From positions 17,190,704 through 17,254,703 of the forward strand of contig OY829328.1 of NCBI GenBank assembly GCA_963691655.1: DNA of 64,000 nucleotides, given 5' to 3'. Made by a program: the position numbers and the translations under genes. Of this stretch, positions 1-11,692 are shown one piece after another. This DNA is from Toxonevra muliebris. Lineage: Eukaryota; Arthropoda; Insecta; Diptera; Pallopteridae. A model generated the notes under the pieces. The model was given only the letters and a program-made list of their open reading frames with translations, was not told the origin of the DNA and did not search any database. Within the stretch, counting starts at the first letter, position 1. The number at the start of each line of letters is the position of its first letter.

Positions 1-1045
1 TACTTATGGAGAAAGAGAGGGCGAGGGAGAGGGAGAGGGAGGGAGGCTAAAATAATCTAATATATAGCAAAACAAGTTGCGCACATTGATGACTAACAAA
101 GCTTGTTAGCTTTGGTTACTACTCTGGCATTAAGGTTTTTGTCTTTTGATTTTTGTCTGTCTATCTGCCTGTCTGTCTGTCTGTCTGTCTACCTGTTGAT
201 TGTGGCAATTGCAGTGTAAGTAATTGAAATGTTGTTGAAACTATGTACGAGTGTATATGTATAGATGGAGATAGAAAAGAAGAAAAATACCTGTTAAATG
301 CATGACTGATTCGTTGCACTTGCCGCTTCAAAAAATTTACTAAATATTTGTTTTACTATGGGCAGCTGTTGCTGTTGCTGTTTTTTTCTTCTTTTTTTTT
401 TTTTTTTTTTGTTATTGTTGTTGGTGTTGCTATTGCTGGTGGTGATGATATTTGAGCACTTTTCAGTACCATGCAACATGATACCTGTTTTATTTGAAGC
501 AGTAAATTGTCTATAATTTCAATTTTAACATTTGTATGGATTGCTTAGCAATCTGGCAAATGCTTGATATTTAAAATTTAAGTTTACTTCATAAAAGTGT
601 AATTTGAATAAGAAATTTAAGTTAAAATAATGTGCAGCAGATAATGATGCAAATATTTTCGATAATTTTATTAAGTTAATTATATTAATATGTTAAAGTG
701 AATATCTTAGCGCAAAATTAAACTTCAGTTTAATTAAACGCTCAATAAATTGTAATATTTTTCAAGTTTAAAATCAGAGCTTAAGTTTAAGGGGCAATTG
801 TTATTGAAATTCATGGTGAATAGTTGAGTGAATGAATAAAGGTGTTAGTGAGGGTACGGCAGGGATGGGTCTTCTTGTGCGAAGAGAGGGGTCTGCATGG
901 GAATCTAGATAGATGATATAGATATAAACCGATATGCTACTCAAATTGCACCTCATTCTCAAATTAGCATAAAAAAGCCAGGATAAAAGTCAACAATTGA
1001 CAATACTACAGTATTGCGTTTTTATCTACACTGAAAGCATTTTAA
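1..1045. other. AT-rich non-coding DNA with simple repeats
   Basis: No believable coding region is seen. It holds a (CTGT)n run at about 168-190 and a long T tract at about 385-410 embedded in CTG/TTG triplets. The short minus-strand reading frame over that tract is only low-complexity Asn/Lys/Gln translated from the repeat. Confidence 0.7.
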
Positions 1046-1561
1046 CCCTCTCAGAAGAATGTGTACTTCCCGTAGTAGGAAAAAATCTAGATGTTGATTT
1101 TCTTGTTAAGGAGCCCAAAAAAAGTTCAAAAAATACTTTTCACTAGTTTTAAGATATCCAGGTTTAGCCATACGTGATGTACACATATTTTTACAAAAAA
1201 ACGTTCAGGGAGCTTTAAAATACTCCGACTTACATAAAATGTGTCTCTAGCGACAGAAGAAGGTTCTATTTAGATAAGAAATTTGTTTTTTACACATCTT
1301 TTTATTATTTTGTATTTTTAATAATTTTTTGAAATTGACGACACAAAAAAAAAAGAGAGCACAAGAAAAATGTGAGGTTGTCTCATAAAAGTCACAATAG
1401 TTTCGACGGTTATACTTCGATTGTAATAAAATAAATTTTAAACGATAGAGAAAAAAACAACAAAGACATCAATATCAAAATTGTTTGGTTGGCATTTAAA
1501 CCAGAGTAAGAAAAAATGTTCAAATTCATGTACACATATGTGTACGAAAATCCTGAGAGGG
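1046..1561. mobile_element. piggyBac-like MITE (TTAA target)
   Basis: The segment is bounded by TTAA at 1042-1045 and TTAA at 1562-1565. The left end reads CCCTCTCAG and the right end reads CTGAGAGGG, so the 9-bp termini are perfect inverted repeats. TTAA duplication with CCC..GGG ends is the hallmark of the piggyBac superfamily. The 516-bp interior is AT-rich and has no transposase frame, so it would be non-autonomous. The arms also share GTGTAC motifs near the ends. Superfamily assignment rests on ends and target site only. Confidence 0.7.
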
Positions 1562-1565
1562 TTAA

Positions 1566-2137
1566 AAGGAGGGATACCTGGAAGAGTTAAAGTCAGGACT
1601 ACTATCTGGTGAATTAAGCCAAGACCTCGACATTCACATCAGAACAACAAAGCACGCCCGCTTTCTATCTTTTATTAAAGCTTAAGTTTAAAATTTCGCC
1701 GCGCTCCAAACTAAGACTTTCCAACTCAAATCTCAAAGCCGACTTTGATAATTTAAGCGAAGCGTGATTTGCAAAACCAGCTCAGGTTTAAGCAATACAA
1801 GTTTTCGGCAAATCACTCAGATCACTCTGGCATTTGTGGAAGTGAATTTGTCAAATCTAAGTTTAATTAAAAATACGGAAAATGCAATGAGAATGGATCA
1901 TCAGAGCTGCAATCGACTATATTTCGCAGGGATACCGGTAGAAAGAAGAAAGACTTCTTATAGAGAACCAAGCAAAAACATTAAGTAAAACGTAAATATG
2001 AGGAAATCAAGTCGTTTTCCAGATTTGAGTAAAGAAAATTTGTTGTTCTTCCGTGGAACCATAATTTTTGAGTTAACAATTACACAGTTCAATAAATATT
2101 TTTTGTTTTTTTTTGCTTGCCATAAAGTAATTGTAGA
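1566..2137. other. non-coding interval
   Basis: AT-rich sequence between two MITEs. One 74-codon chance frame is present with no recognisable domain. Nothing else seen. Confidence 0.6.
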
Positions 2138-2145
2138 GTAGAGAT

Positions 2146-2641
2146 CAGTGATGAAAAAGTAGTTACAATTGTACCTTTTTCCGACTTTTTCGAACTACAC
2201 AGTACATTAGATACAATTGGCACATTTTAGGTAAGTACAATTTATCATTGGCCAAAATAAATTCAACACTTAATTCCAAAAAGAAATATTTTATAATAAG
2301 TATTGCCTAATTTCAAAGCTCACAGTTCTGATATTGCTGTTTATAGTGAAAAATATTGCAAATATAATTTTTCAAATCGAATAAAGTTTATTGGTGCCAA
2401 AAGAGGGTCAAAGTCATAAGAAGATTTTTTAAATTTTATGAAATGTTGACTTCTTATGACTTAGAACCTACTTATAGATATTATTCTTTTATAAACAGTA
2501 ATAACAGAGAAATTAAAATTAAATTTCTTACAAAAACGATGAGCTAATGAAGTATACTATTTTAGGTGCATTCATGCTCTTTTAGGTACAACTTGTTTTG
2601 TTCAATTAGGTACAATTTGCAATTTGGAAATTTCATCACTG
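2146..2641. mobile_element. hAT-type MITE with 8-bp target duplication
   Basis: The left end starts CAGTGATGAA and the right end finishes TTCATCACTG, a perfect 10-bp terminal inverted repeat. It is followed inside by ACAATTGTACCT on the left and the matching AGGTACAATTTG on the right. The flanks are GTAGAGAT (2138-2145) and GTAGGGAT (2642-2649), an 8-bp duplication with one mismatch, as expected for hAT elements, whose ends typically begin CA..TG. The 496-bp interior has no transposase. Copies of the AGGTAC motif recur near the ends and may be subterminal transposase sites (inference). Confidence 0.78.
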
Positions 2642-2649
2642 GTAGGGAT

Positions 2650-4096
2650 GCGAATCAAGTGATGATACTATACTCTAATCGAGTATTAAAAGAAAAGTAT
2701 GATTTGGAAAGAAAAAAAATTGAGTTGTGGCATCTTATGATACCACGATCCCATTTCCCGAGATAGCTATCAATTTCAATTTGGTGTAATTAAGTTCCGA
2801 AAAATCATTTTCTGCTCTGAGGAACACTGAACATACCCCAAAAAATATATGGTGTTTAGATAAAACATAAATGCAAAAGTAAAATATCACAATTTAAAAG
2901 AAAAAAAATATAATAAAAAATTAATAATAAAAATTTTCCATATATGTAGAATTTTTATAAAATTTATTACTGTTTTAAGTTAAGTGTCTGAACATTTTTT
3001 TTGGGATTACTTTGAGTTTACTTTGTTGCGAAAACACTGTTAAAAAATACTAACAATTTTATAGTAATTTTTAGATTCCAAATTTCAAGGAAATATAAAG
3101 TAGCAAAAATAGTTTTTTGAACGTTTAAGTTGCTATCAAAAGTAGTTCACTTCTCCCAATCGGATTCGCCATTGAAAAATATTGAAGGCACTTGCATGTT
3201 ATAAAATGAGTTAAAAACAAAAACATTTGATATCTACTCTTTAAATAGCATTAATACTGGTACGAAGTTAACAGCTTATTTAAAAAATTACATGCCTATA
3301 CAAAAGCCAACACTTTCAAAAACGGTGCACATAATCAATTTCAATGAAAATAAAATCATACAACAAACCAGCAAACATAGTTACATACCATATAAATGTA
3401 AGTACACTATAATTTAGTTAGTTTGGAAAAAAAAAGCAAAAATGCCAACAAAAATACGAACTCACATGATCAGAAATAATGTTACTGGTATAAATTAAAA
3501 ACTAAAATGGTCCATATCGGAGAACAACAGCAGCTAGGCACCACAATTTGAAACAATGACATAATTCATTGAATAGGCACAGACAAAAATCAACTAGCAC
3601 GAAAAATTATAACCTAAATGTAAAGTAAATATATGTATGTATGTATGTACAACAACAACACGTGAAATCACAAATGCTCATATTGTCATGTCCGCGTAAC
3701 ATGAGCCCCTTTCAACATTTACGCAAATATTCGCGTAAAAATCCATACAAACATGAAAAAACACACTCACACACACACACAACCACTTGAAAGGAAAGGA
3801 ATTGGCAAAAATTTCATGCACCTAGTAAAACGATAAGTTTTTTGTTTGCTTAACAATTGCAAAGATATGAAAAAGTAGATAAATATTATACATAGAGCTG
3901 GTGACTGTAAAAATTTCTAATCCATTGATATGAAATTGGAAAAAGAAAAAGAAAACTAAAAACGACTGAAAAAATTGTGCAAAATTCATATAGTATGTAT
4001 GTAAGATTAGAAAAATTGCAAAATGCTGCAATAGAGAAAGTAAACTAAATATAGAAATGTTTTATATATGACTATAATGATCTACCTGCACATACA
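2650..4096. other. non-coding interval with microsatellites
   Basis: Strongly AT-rich. It holds a TATG run near 3633-3650 and a CA run near 3762-3781. No gene-like frame or conserved motif seen. Confidence 0.6.
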
Positions 4097-4262
4097 CACT
4101 AGCGGATCCAGGCATTTTCAAAGGCTCGAGAGGGGAGAGTTTAATTATTTTGTCTCTTTAATTAATTTTTTTTTATTTATTTTTATTTATGGCCAACGAT
4201 TGTTAAGAAGGGGCGGCGGGCTCATTCCCAAGTCTCTCTTCCCCTCCTAGCATCCGCTAGTG
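4097..4262. mobile_element. small hAT MITE family, copy 1
   Basis: Ends CACTAGCGGATCC and GCATCCGCTAGTG form a 13-bp inverted repeat with one mismatch. The inside carries a polypurine block after the left end, a T-rich core with ATGGCCAACGAT, and a CT-rich block before the right end. The same architecture occurs at 17885, 27999 and 34416. No clear target duplication remains at this copy. It is non-coding. Confidence 0.75.
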
Positions 4263-4939
4263 TACTACATTTTGCATGCACTATTTTTAAAGGGAGTGCT
4301 AACAATAAATATGCAAATACATGTTAGTACAATAAAACTTTAATTTACGTACGAATTTATTTATTGAATGGCTATTAAAAGTTAAAAATTTCAATCTTTA
4401 TTATTTGCAATATCTTTGAAATTCAAGTGAAATTGTAATTAAATACAAATTACTAAATTAAATTGAAGCATAAATAATGAAATTTCACTTTTTTACTTTC
4501 ATTGCTAAGCAATTCATGTTTTAACCTTGACTTTAATGAGAAGATATATGTATGTAGGAATGTATGTACAAAACATAAAATTCGAATAAAATAAAATTGA
4601 CCCATAAATTTTGGAAAGTTTTTTGTAAGCAATTCTAGAGAAAATCAGTTGGGAACTATCAATTTCCCATATAGCGTCGTACAAAAAGAAATACATCAAA
4701 TTTTATCCTACAATAAATTTACTTTTTGGCGCTTACGTTAATGCAATGTATTTATGAATAGACATAGGGAGAGATGGAACCTCTTTTTTTAAATCATCTC
4801 AAACTTAAAGGGAATTGCAAAAATAGTCAATGTAAAGTACAAAACTTTAGTTCGAACCATTGTTTATAAGTGCGCGGAGCGGTTTCGGTGTTTTATCATT
4901 TTATCACATTTTTCCGAATCAATAAAAAAAACTTGCCGA
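4263..4939. other. non-coding interval
   Basis: AT-rich. It includes a GGGAGAGATGGAA motif near 4768 that resembles the repeated GAGATGGAA motif at 4948 and 4968. No coding potential recognised. Confidence 0.5.
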
Positions 4940-5287
4940 TTCGGGAAGAGATGGAATCTCTAGAATGAGATGGAACGTCTTATATCTCCATAAAATGAAA
5001 AAAAAAATTGCTCAGAAATTGATATGTAAAAACTAAATACTGCAAATCAGATCGTTTATTTTAACCCTTTCTCGGCCCAAGGTACTTAAAAGTACCATTA
5101 TCATTATTGGCTCATAAAATTTTTAAGAAAAATATTTGTGTGATTTTAGTCAGTAGTTACGTTAGAGTATACTATAATTCGTATAAATTATTATTTTCCC
5201 TGACCCATAGACACTTACCAGTTATAACTGATATCCTTGAAGATCCTTTAAAATTTTCAACCTTGTATTTTTTTATAGGAAGCCATA

Positions 5288-6465
5288 ATAGCTAATGATC
5301 TGTTATATGTTAGTCAGTGGCTTAGATCCAATAAATTAAAACTATATGTTACTAAAATTAAAGTATGTTAATCAATGATTATAGGATTATAAATTTAAGG
5401 ATAGATAATGAAGCAATAGAACTTAAGTACTTAGGAATTGTTATAGATTGCAAGTTACGTTTCAATTTTTACATTAACTATATCACTAAGAAAATTGCTA
5501 AAAAGTTTGGTTTTCTAAGAAGAGTTAGAAGATCAATCGATACAATTACAGCGATCAATATTTATAATGTAATAATTAAACCTCATTTTGAATATTGCTA
5601 AACGATTCTGTCCAACCAAAGTGCACTTAATTCTTTGAAACGGCTGCACAATAAAGCAATGAGGGTAATAATTTCTTGTAATATTTATACACCGGTAAAA
5701 TGTATGTTAGATTTATTGATGTGGCTGAGCATTAAACAGAGAATTTACATGAATGTCTTAATATCGCCGTCGTTCTGGCAGAATTCACTAAGTCCATTTT
5801 TTTAATTTCTAAGATGAAGTTAGTTTATGCAGTGCAAGGCGCTCTACGAATTTTGGCAAAACTTAAAAAGTTAACAGATTGATAAACACATTAGTACACG
5901 TTTTAACAGAATCATCAAAAATTTTTTTGATGATGTCATTTAAATTATAGAAGCTAATTCAAAAAAATTAGTTTGGACTTAGTGATTTCTGCTTGGACGA
6001 CGACGATATATATCTTTAAAATATAACATAAGTGCTTGCCTGAATATCTTACAAAATATGTGCAATATGTAAAAAAAAGTTCAACCATACATATTAAGAA
6101 AGAATGAAGACTTAAGACTAATTGCATTTAGAAACTCGAAGTCACACGAATGGACTTGAAATGTTTAACTCGTTACCAGCCAATATAAAGATGGAACCAA
6201 ATTTGTATGTATTTAAAAAATTGGTAGTAGAATATGTAAAAGAAAAATATTAAGTGAAGTATACATACAAATTGTTGCTGTAATCTATGAATTTCAATAT
6301 TTTTTATCTGTATTATTATGATTCTTGCTTACTTTTTGATATTTCTTAAATTATTTTATACCTATATTTCTTAAATTTTATTTTTAATAATTTTATAAAA
6401 GTTGTTAATGTTTTAAATAACATTTTTTTTTTGCTAAATAAATTAAATCAATCAAAATCAATCAA
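5288..6465 (+). pseudogene. non-LTR retrotransposon, C-terminal reverse transcriptase relic
   Basis: The frame 5365-5598 contains the late RT segment with LKYLGIVIDCKLRF (the K.LG..ID motif), then KKIAKKFGFLRRVR and IIKPHFEYC, typical of LINE polymerases after the catalytic core. A TAA at 5599-5601 interrupts it, but the same frame continues with LKRLHNKAMRVI and WLSIKQRIYMNVL. Homology resumes after a nested MITE with LPEYLTKYVQYV, then in other frames FNSLPANIK and LVVEYVKEKY near 6250. Upstream (5288-5365) the segment WLRSNKLKL is in another frame. The 3' end finishes in an AATCAATC microsatellite near 6434-6465. The catalytic YxDD part is missing. It is dead: at least one stop, several frameshifts and a 249-bp insertion. 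The clade (CR1- or Jockey-like) is not certain. Confidence 0.75.
5761..6009. mobile_element. foldback MITE nested inside the LINE
   Basis: The left end ATATCGCCGTCG and the right end CGACGACGATAT form an inverted repeat. It extends about 40 bp inward with mismatches and shares CACTAAGTCCA with TGGACTTAGTG. The LINE protein frame breaks exactly at the left end (after MNVL) and resumes just after the right end, so the segment is an insertion. It is about 249 bp with no coding capacity. A TA duplication is possible. The family is unknown. Confidence 0.75.
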
Positions 6466-7025
6466 TAACTACGATTTCATCGAAAACAGTAAATTTGTCA
6501 TCGCCTTGGGGTCATGCTTCACAAGGGGTTAAACAAAAATATTTTTAAGAACAAAAAAAAAAATAATTTTTAAGGACATTGAGAACAATTGAAACAATTT
6601 TTGAAAGCATTAAGAACATTCTGAAATGTTTTTCGAAGAGATTATCAAACAATCACTGCAAATTTCATCAAAAATAAAGCAAGTAGGGTGCAGCCACTTT
6701 TTACAATTGTTGCATCGCAACAAGTTCCTGATTTCTCTCTTTCTTTCACGTTAACACTCCACACAAGATTCAATTGCGTCGACTTCTACTTTTGCCCTAC
6801 CAATTTTCTGGTAGAATTTCATTAATTTTCGATAAAAATAAGAAAAAACTGTCATGAAATCAACTTTTTAAATTACAAAAAAAATTTTGTTCGCATGAAC
6901 TTGATGGTTTATAAAAAATTATAATAAAGAAACACATCGCGTTCATTTAACTTCGATTTTTTTCAGTGTAACATTGAAGAAAACAATTAATTTGTAAGAC
7001 CGCGACTATTCCATCTCATCCCGAA

Positions 7026-10000
7026 AAAAAATTCTATCTCTCTCTCCCTCATTTGTAAAGAAAAAATTAAAAATTCAACAAAAATCAAAAATGCATTCCC
7101 ACATGACGTTAAACTTGCACCTATCTCTCAAAAGGTAAACAGACTTCAAGGTAAGCACTCAAGCTGCATACCAAAGCGGGAAAAGTTTCGGCTCTCACAG
7201 CTCTTACTCGTATAATCGATCGCCAAAAATTTTGATTAGCAACTTCAAGAGATAGCGCAAAAGTTGCATCTCTCCCGCCATTTAATCTCTCCCGGAAATG
7301 CCCTATGTATACAATGCATAGAGGAGTGTCTGAGATAAAGTTATTCGTTGTGAAAATTTGAACATTTTTTACCCCCACACCATCGAACATTTTTCACTTA
7401 TTTTAGGGTTTTTTCGATAAGTTTTTTGGAATAACCTTAAAGAACAAACGATTGAGAAAAGCAACAAACATTTCTTGGGAGAAATATCCCGCACTAAAAA
7501 ATAGAGGGTGTGGAGGGTCCTCCAACAAAAAAGAGGTTATAGGCTCTCTCTGGATCAATGTAAAAAGTGATAGGAAATGAAAGTTTTGGCTTTGGGTATC
7601 ATTAACCTAATAAGGGCTAGGCTATAATCGGTTTTTTTGCTTGAGGACCGCCTAGTTTTGAATAGGGTATACGTTTCTTAAAGAATGTTTGTCACCTTTC
7701 CCTGCATATTTACGGTTGAAAGTGCATACTCACAGATTTTAGGAAGCGAGAATATTACCTAAGTAAGTTTTTTTTTTTTTAATTTTCAGATAACATTCAG
7801 AGAAGCAAGGAAAAGCTTGGGAAATTTTAACTTACTTATTAACTAAGCTCGAAAAGAAATGTATCTACAAGAAAACTAATTGCCTTATTTACATCATAAC
7901 TTTCTGCTGCAATTTATTAATTGCGCATGACTGTATCGATCATGTCTCAAAATAGCTCAATTAAAATGCAGTTTAAACTACTGACGTGGCGATTGCATTT
8001 AAATATCAAAGCGTTTCATACAAAAGAAGACTTCAAGCTGCGTTTTGTTGTTTTTGTATAGCTACTTTATATAAAATTTGATTGATTTAAAGTGCGTACT
8101 ATTAACGCACCTGAAACGCCCTAATAGTTTGACCCCAAACCAATTTAAATAGTAGCACAAACTGTGATAAAAGGGCAACAGTCTTTAGCAATAATTATAG
8201 GTAATGATTATAATGAATGACTTTTAAATGACGCTTAAATCGTGATAGTGAAAAGTGATTGATTACCTTTCACTTACTTGGAAATATATGAAATCGAAAT
8301 TGGTTTTTGGTGATGAAATGGATATTTTCCACAAAAGTTTAAAGAAAAATTGCTGTGTTGGAATATCAAAAAAAAAAAAAAAAGGGAAAAAGTAAAAGAG
8401 AAAGAAATCATGAATTCCACTTGTTTTCCAATGACCAGAGTTTTTGAATTTTTGCTTTTTTTTGGCAAATGTGTAAATTTTTATGATTTATGATCTAGCT
8501 CACAATAAATAATAGATGACAACTTTTAATTTCTTTTTAGATAAAGAAATATTACGCAAAACAAAAAGACTCACTAAAAATTTTTTTAATAATAATAATG
8601 TGAAAGTAAAAAAAAAACAAAACACGAAAAAACAAATTTCTCAGACATAAATATTTTTATTACAAAGGGAAGTGAAAAATATATCATGAGATATAAAAAT
8701 TTTTAGAATAAAAATTTTGTCTTTTTTTTCGTGCAAATTTGACTGACGCTCATAATTTAACTGTGCACTCCAGCGTGACTCCAGAAGCAAAGAAAAAAAT
8801 GAGTAAGATACATAAAAACAAATTATTAATTTCAATTTGTATCTTAACGAAATTAGAGCGAATAACAAAAAACTATTGTGTGGAATTTAAAACAAAAAAG
8901 AAGAAAAAAATGGAAAACCTGAGGAATCATTTCATAAGAAAAAGAAAAAAACAGAGAAATATTTTTTTTAACGGAAGTAACAACCGCTACTACTCTATTT
9001 TACTCGATCTAGAGTGATCTTTTCATACCCTACACTTATATATACCAATTACATACAGTTAAACTCATTTTCTATCAAAATGATTCGCTTGGAGAGATGG
9101 ACGAATAGTAAAAAACTCTCCCATGAAACTTATGATTATCTTCACTCACACACACACATGTAAATTGCAGCATCCCAACGGGAAAGAAAGCGCTGCGAAA
9201 GGTTTTCTGGAGTGTAAGCGTTCACTACACTTATGACATTGTAAAAAATAATGTCCTATCGATTCTCATTTTACAGAAGAAGAGTATTCAAAAGAGTTCC
9301 CAAAAAAATTTAGTATCAGCAGTTTTTGCAATTTTCTTCATTGTTTGATTTATGCATTTGTTGTTATTATTTATTTATTTCTTATTGTACATAAGAAATT
9401 ATTAGAACAATAGAACAATAGAGTAACATATGTAAAAAGGAAAGATGCACATTTTTATAAAGCGTCACAACCCGGTTTTCAGTTTTATCGGGTCACGTCA
9501 GGACTTTGAGGAATTCAGAGAAATGTCTTTCTTTTTACAGAATTTTTTCTAATTACAGAATTTTCCACTAAGAGAAAATTCTGGGTAGTGATGTAGCTTT
9601 TTTGAAGTGTACATAATGAAAAATGAGATTACTCACTGTTTTTAATGTGTTGAAATCACATCAGGGTTCGAAATTCTACAAATTTTGAACTATTTAGGTT
9701 TTGTTATTTTTATGTATCGATGAGTGTTTGGCTGGCTTTACACAGTTTCCTTTTTGTGAGTTTTGATTTGATCGACTAGAAGCAATCAGCTGTTGATTGC
9801 CAGTCTCTCGAAATTTTTCATTATTAATTTTTATTTTTATTTTTTTAATAAATGTTAGATATTAACCAATCAAATACCAAATTTATACATTTTCGGTTGA
9901 AAACTTATTTTCATTAATTCAACCCTCTTACTCCCTAATTTTTGATTTTGCTCAAAACCTTAAATTAGGGTTAAAAAAATAAAAAATAAATATCTGTCGT

Positions 10001-10030
10001 TTCAGAATTTCGATTAAGTGTAGTTTTTAA
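7026..10030. other. 3-kb non-coding interval
   Basis: AT-rich with many homopolymer runs (for example A16 near 8370). Frames of up to 92 codons exist (7121-7390 minus, 8739-9017 plus) but are lysine/phenylalanine-rich, overlap each other and show no domain. I treat them as chance. Nothing else seen. Confidence 0.6.
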
Positions 10031-10401
10031 CCTGTGCTGTCGAAAAAGTGATTCCCGCCTCTAGGCGGTCCTGGCCATCTAAATGCTTTTTGAAAATTAT
10101 TCACAATGCAAATCGAAAGAAAATAGTTTTTTTTATGCACTGATAAATTTTTTAACGCGATTAGATTAGAGTTTGGTTTAATTTTAATTTTTAAATTGCA
10201 TTTGTTTTTGACTTATTTTGGCAAATTTTCACTTTCAACTGCTATAACTTTTAAAATACATAGCTATTCCAAGCACAGCAGCACATACATACACATTTCA
10301 GCTACATACATGTTAATCATTAGTCTCGAACAAAATAAACCGGTGTATGTTATAGCACTTTACATAAAGCCCGTCTAAAGCCGGATTGGGGTGTTAGAGG
10401 G
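10031..10401. mobile_element. possible piggyBac-like element
   Basis: Flanked by TTAA at 10027-10030 and TTAA at 10402-10405, with CC at the left end and GG at the right end. The right end (TTAGAGGG) resembles the termini of the element at 50542. An internal CCCGCCTCTAG motif near the left end is also shared with that element. The two ends of this copy match each other poorly, so the call is weak. Confidence 0.35.
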
Positions 10402-10483
10402 TTAAAGTCACATTAGCGCTATTCTCAGTCGATTAAGATTTGCAATAGCGCCTATAATTTAATTCAATGCATCAAATTAAATA

Positions 10484-11692
10484 TCTTTATATATATAATC
10501 GTAGAGTTTTGTGTGTATGTCATCGTGTAACTTCTGAACGACTGGACCGATTGAAGACATATTTCTAGAATATATTTTCTTAGGCGGGAAGATGGATCAT
10601 AGCTATTCATAATGGCTTTTAGTAAAGTGGGCGTGGCACCTCTCATACAATCCTAATAGTTTTTTGGGTATATCTCAAGAACCATTTATAGCACAGTACA
10701 GAAACTTGGTACAATAGCGAAAATTGACAATGCCATGCTACAACAAAAATATAGCTGAGATTAACACCTTCCATATAACCTGAATTTCCGTTATGAGATA
10801 CATATCATAGGAGCCATTTATGGTACAGTACTAAAATTTAGATTTGGATTAGTGGGTGTGGCACCATGCTTCAATTTTATTTTCTACTACTATTTCTACA
10901 ACTAATTCCACTACTATTTCTATTACTATTTTCTACTACTTTTAATCTTCTTTTTTTCCTGCAAATTTTTCTTATTTTATACAACTTTTTCAACCAATAT
11001 TTTCTACTACTATCTTAGTACTTTTTTTCTACTACTTTTTTAATATATTTTTTCTTTGGTTCAAATTTTTAAACAATTTCAAGAATGGTCTTTGATATGA
11101 ATATAGAGCGTCCTGAAATAGAAAGTTTGTTGGTTTAGTTGGTGTTGCACCATGCTCTACTTCTATTTTCTACTACTATTTTAATTTATTTTTTCCAACA
11201 TTCTCTTCTTTTATTCGACTACTTATTTATACATTTTACCAATTTTTTACTACATTTTTCTACAATTAATTGTTATTTTCTACTACTTTTTAACTGTTTT
11301 TCCTACTTCTTTTTATTATTATTATTACTTTTTACTATTATTTCTACTAGTTTATGAAATATCTCAAGAACCTGCCTATCTATGTCAAAATCCGATAGGT
11401 GGCGCTGTAATAAATTCTATTTTTATAATAAATAGCAAATGGGTCCATATTTTTAAATAGTTTTTGGAATTAAATAGTCTGCAAATTAAATAGTTTTAAA
11501 AATGCCAATTTTAATGCCTCATTTTTAAATATAGAATTTTTATCAAATTCAATGTATGTCCTTTAAGCATGAATTGTCATTACCAATGTTCAATTTTAAA
11601 CACCAAGAAACTTCATCTTCTTCATTGAAATAAACTTAAATTTTCCCGCTTCTTCGTAGAAAGGGCAGAACAACGTCTACCGGGTCAGCTAG
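10484..11692 (+). mobile_element. non-autonomous Helitron
   Basis: The 5' end is A|TCTTTATATATATAATCG and the 3' end is GGGTCAGCTAG|T. This is the canonical Helitron pattern: insertion between A and T, a TC start, a CTRR finish and no target duplication. A small stem (GTAGA..TCTAC, about 11657-11680) precedes the CTAG end, as expected. There is no Rep/helicase frame in the 1.2 kb. Internally there are two blocks of degenerate CTACTATTTT tandem repeats (about 10875-11090 and 11160-11350), each following a CACCATGCT motif. A related 5' copy lies at 37156. Confidence 0.8.

Larger units (their letters stand above)
4940..7025. mobile_element. candidate 2.1-kb TIR element carrying a LINE fragment
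   Basis: An 18-bp sequence at 4940-4957 (TTCGGGAAGAGATGGAAT) matches the reverse complement of 7008-7025 at 17 of 18 positions. The inner motif GAGATGGAA is repeated at 4968 and resembles the terminal GGAGTGAGATGGAA of the Tc1/mariner copy at 18499. I infer a non-autonomous DNA transposon, probably Tc1/mariner-like, that was later invaded by the LINE at 5288-6465. No clear target duplication is visible, so the exact ends are uncertain. Confidence 0.45.

Noticed and set aside
294..479. 61-codon minus frame with poly-Lys/Gln
   Set aside because: Product of the poly-T and CTG/TTG simple repeat.
5061..6532. TTAA-flanked CCCTTTCTCG...CAAGGGG interval suggesting a piggyBac element around the LINE
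   Set aside because: The two ends do not form a convincing inverted repeat; the 18-bp pair at 4940/7008 explains the region better.
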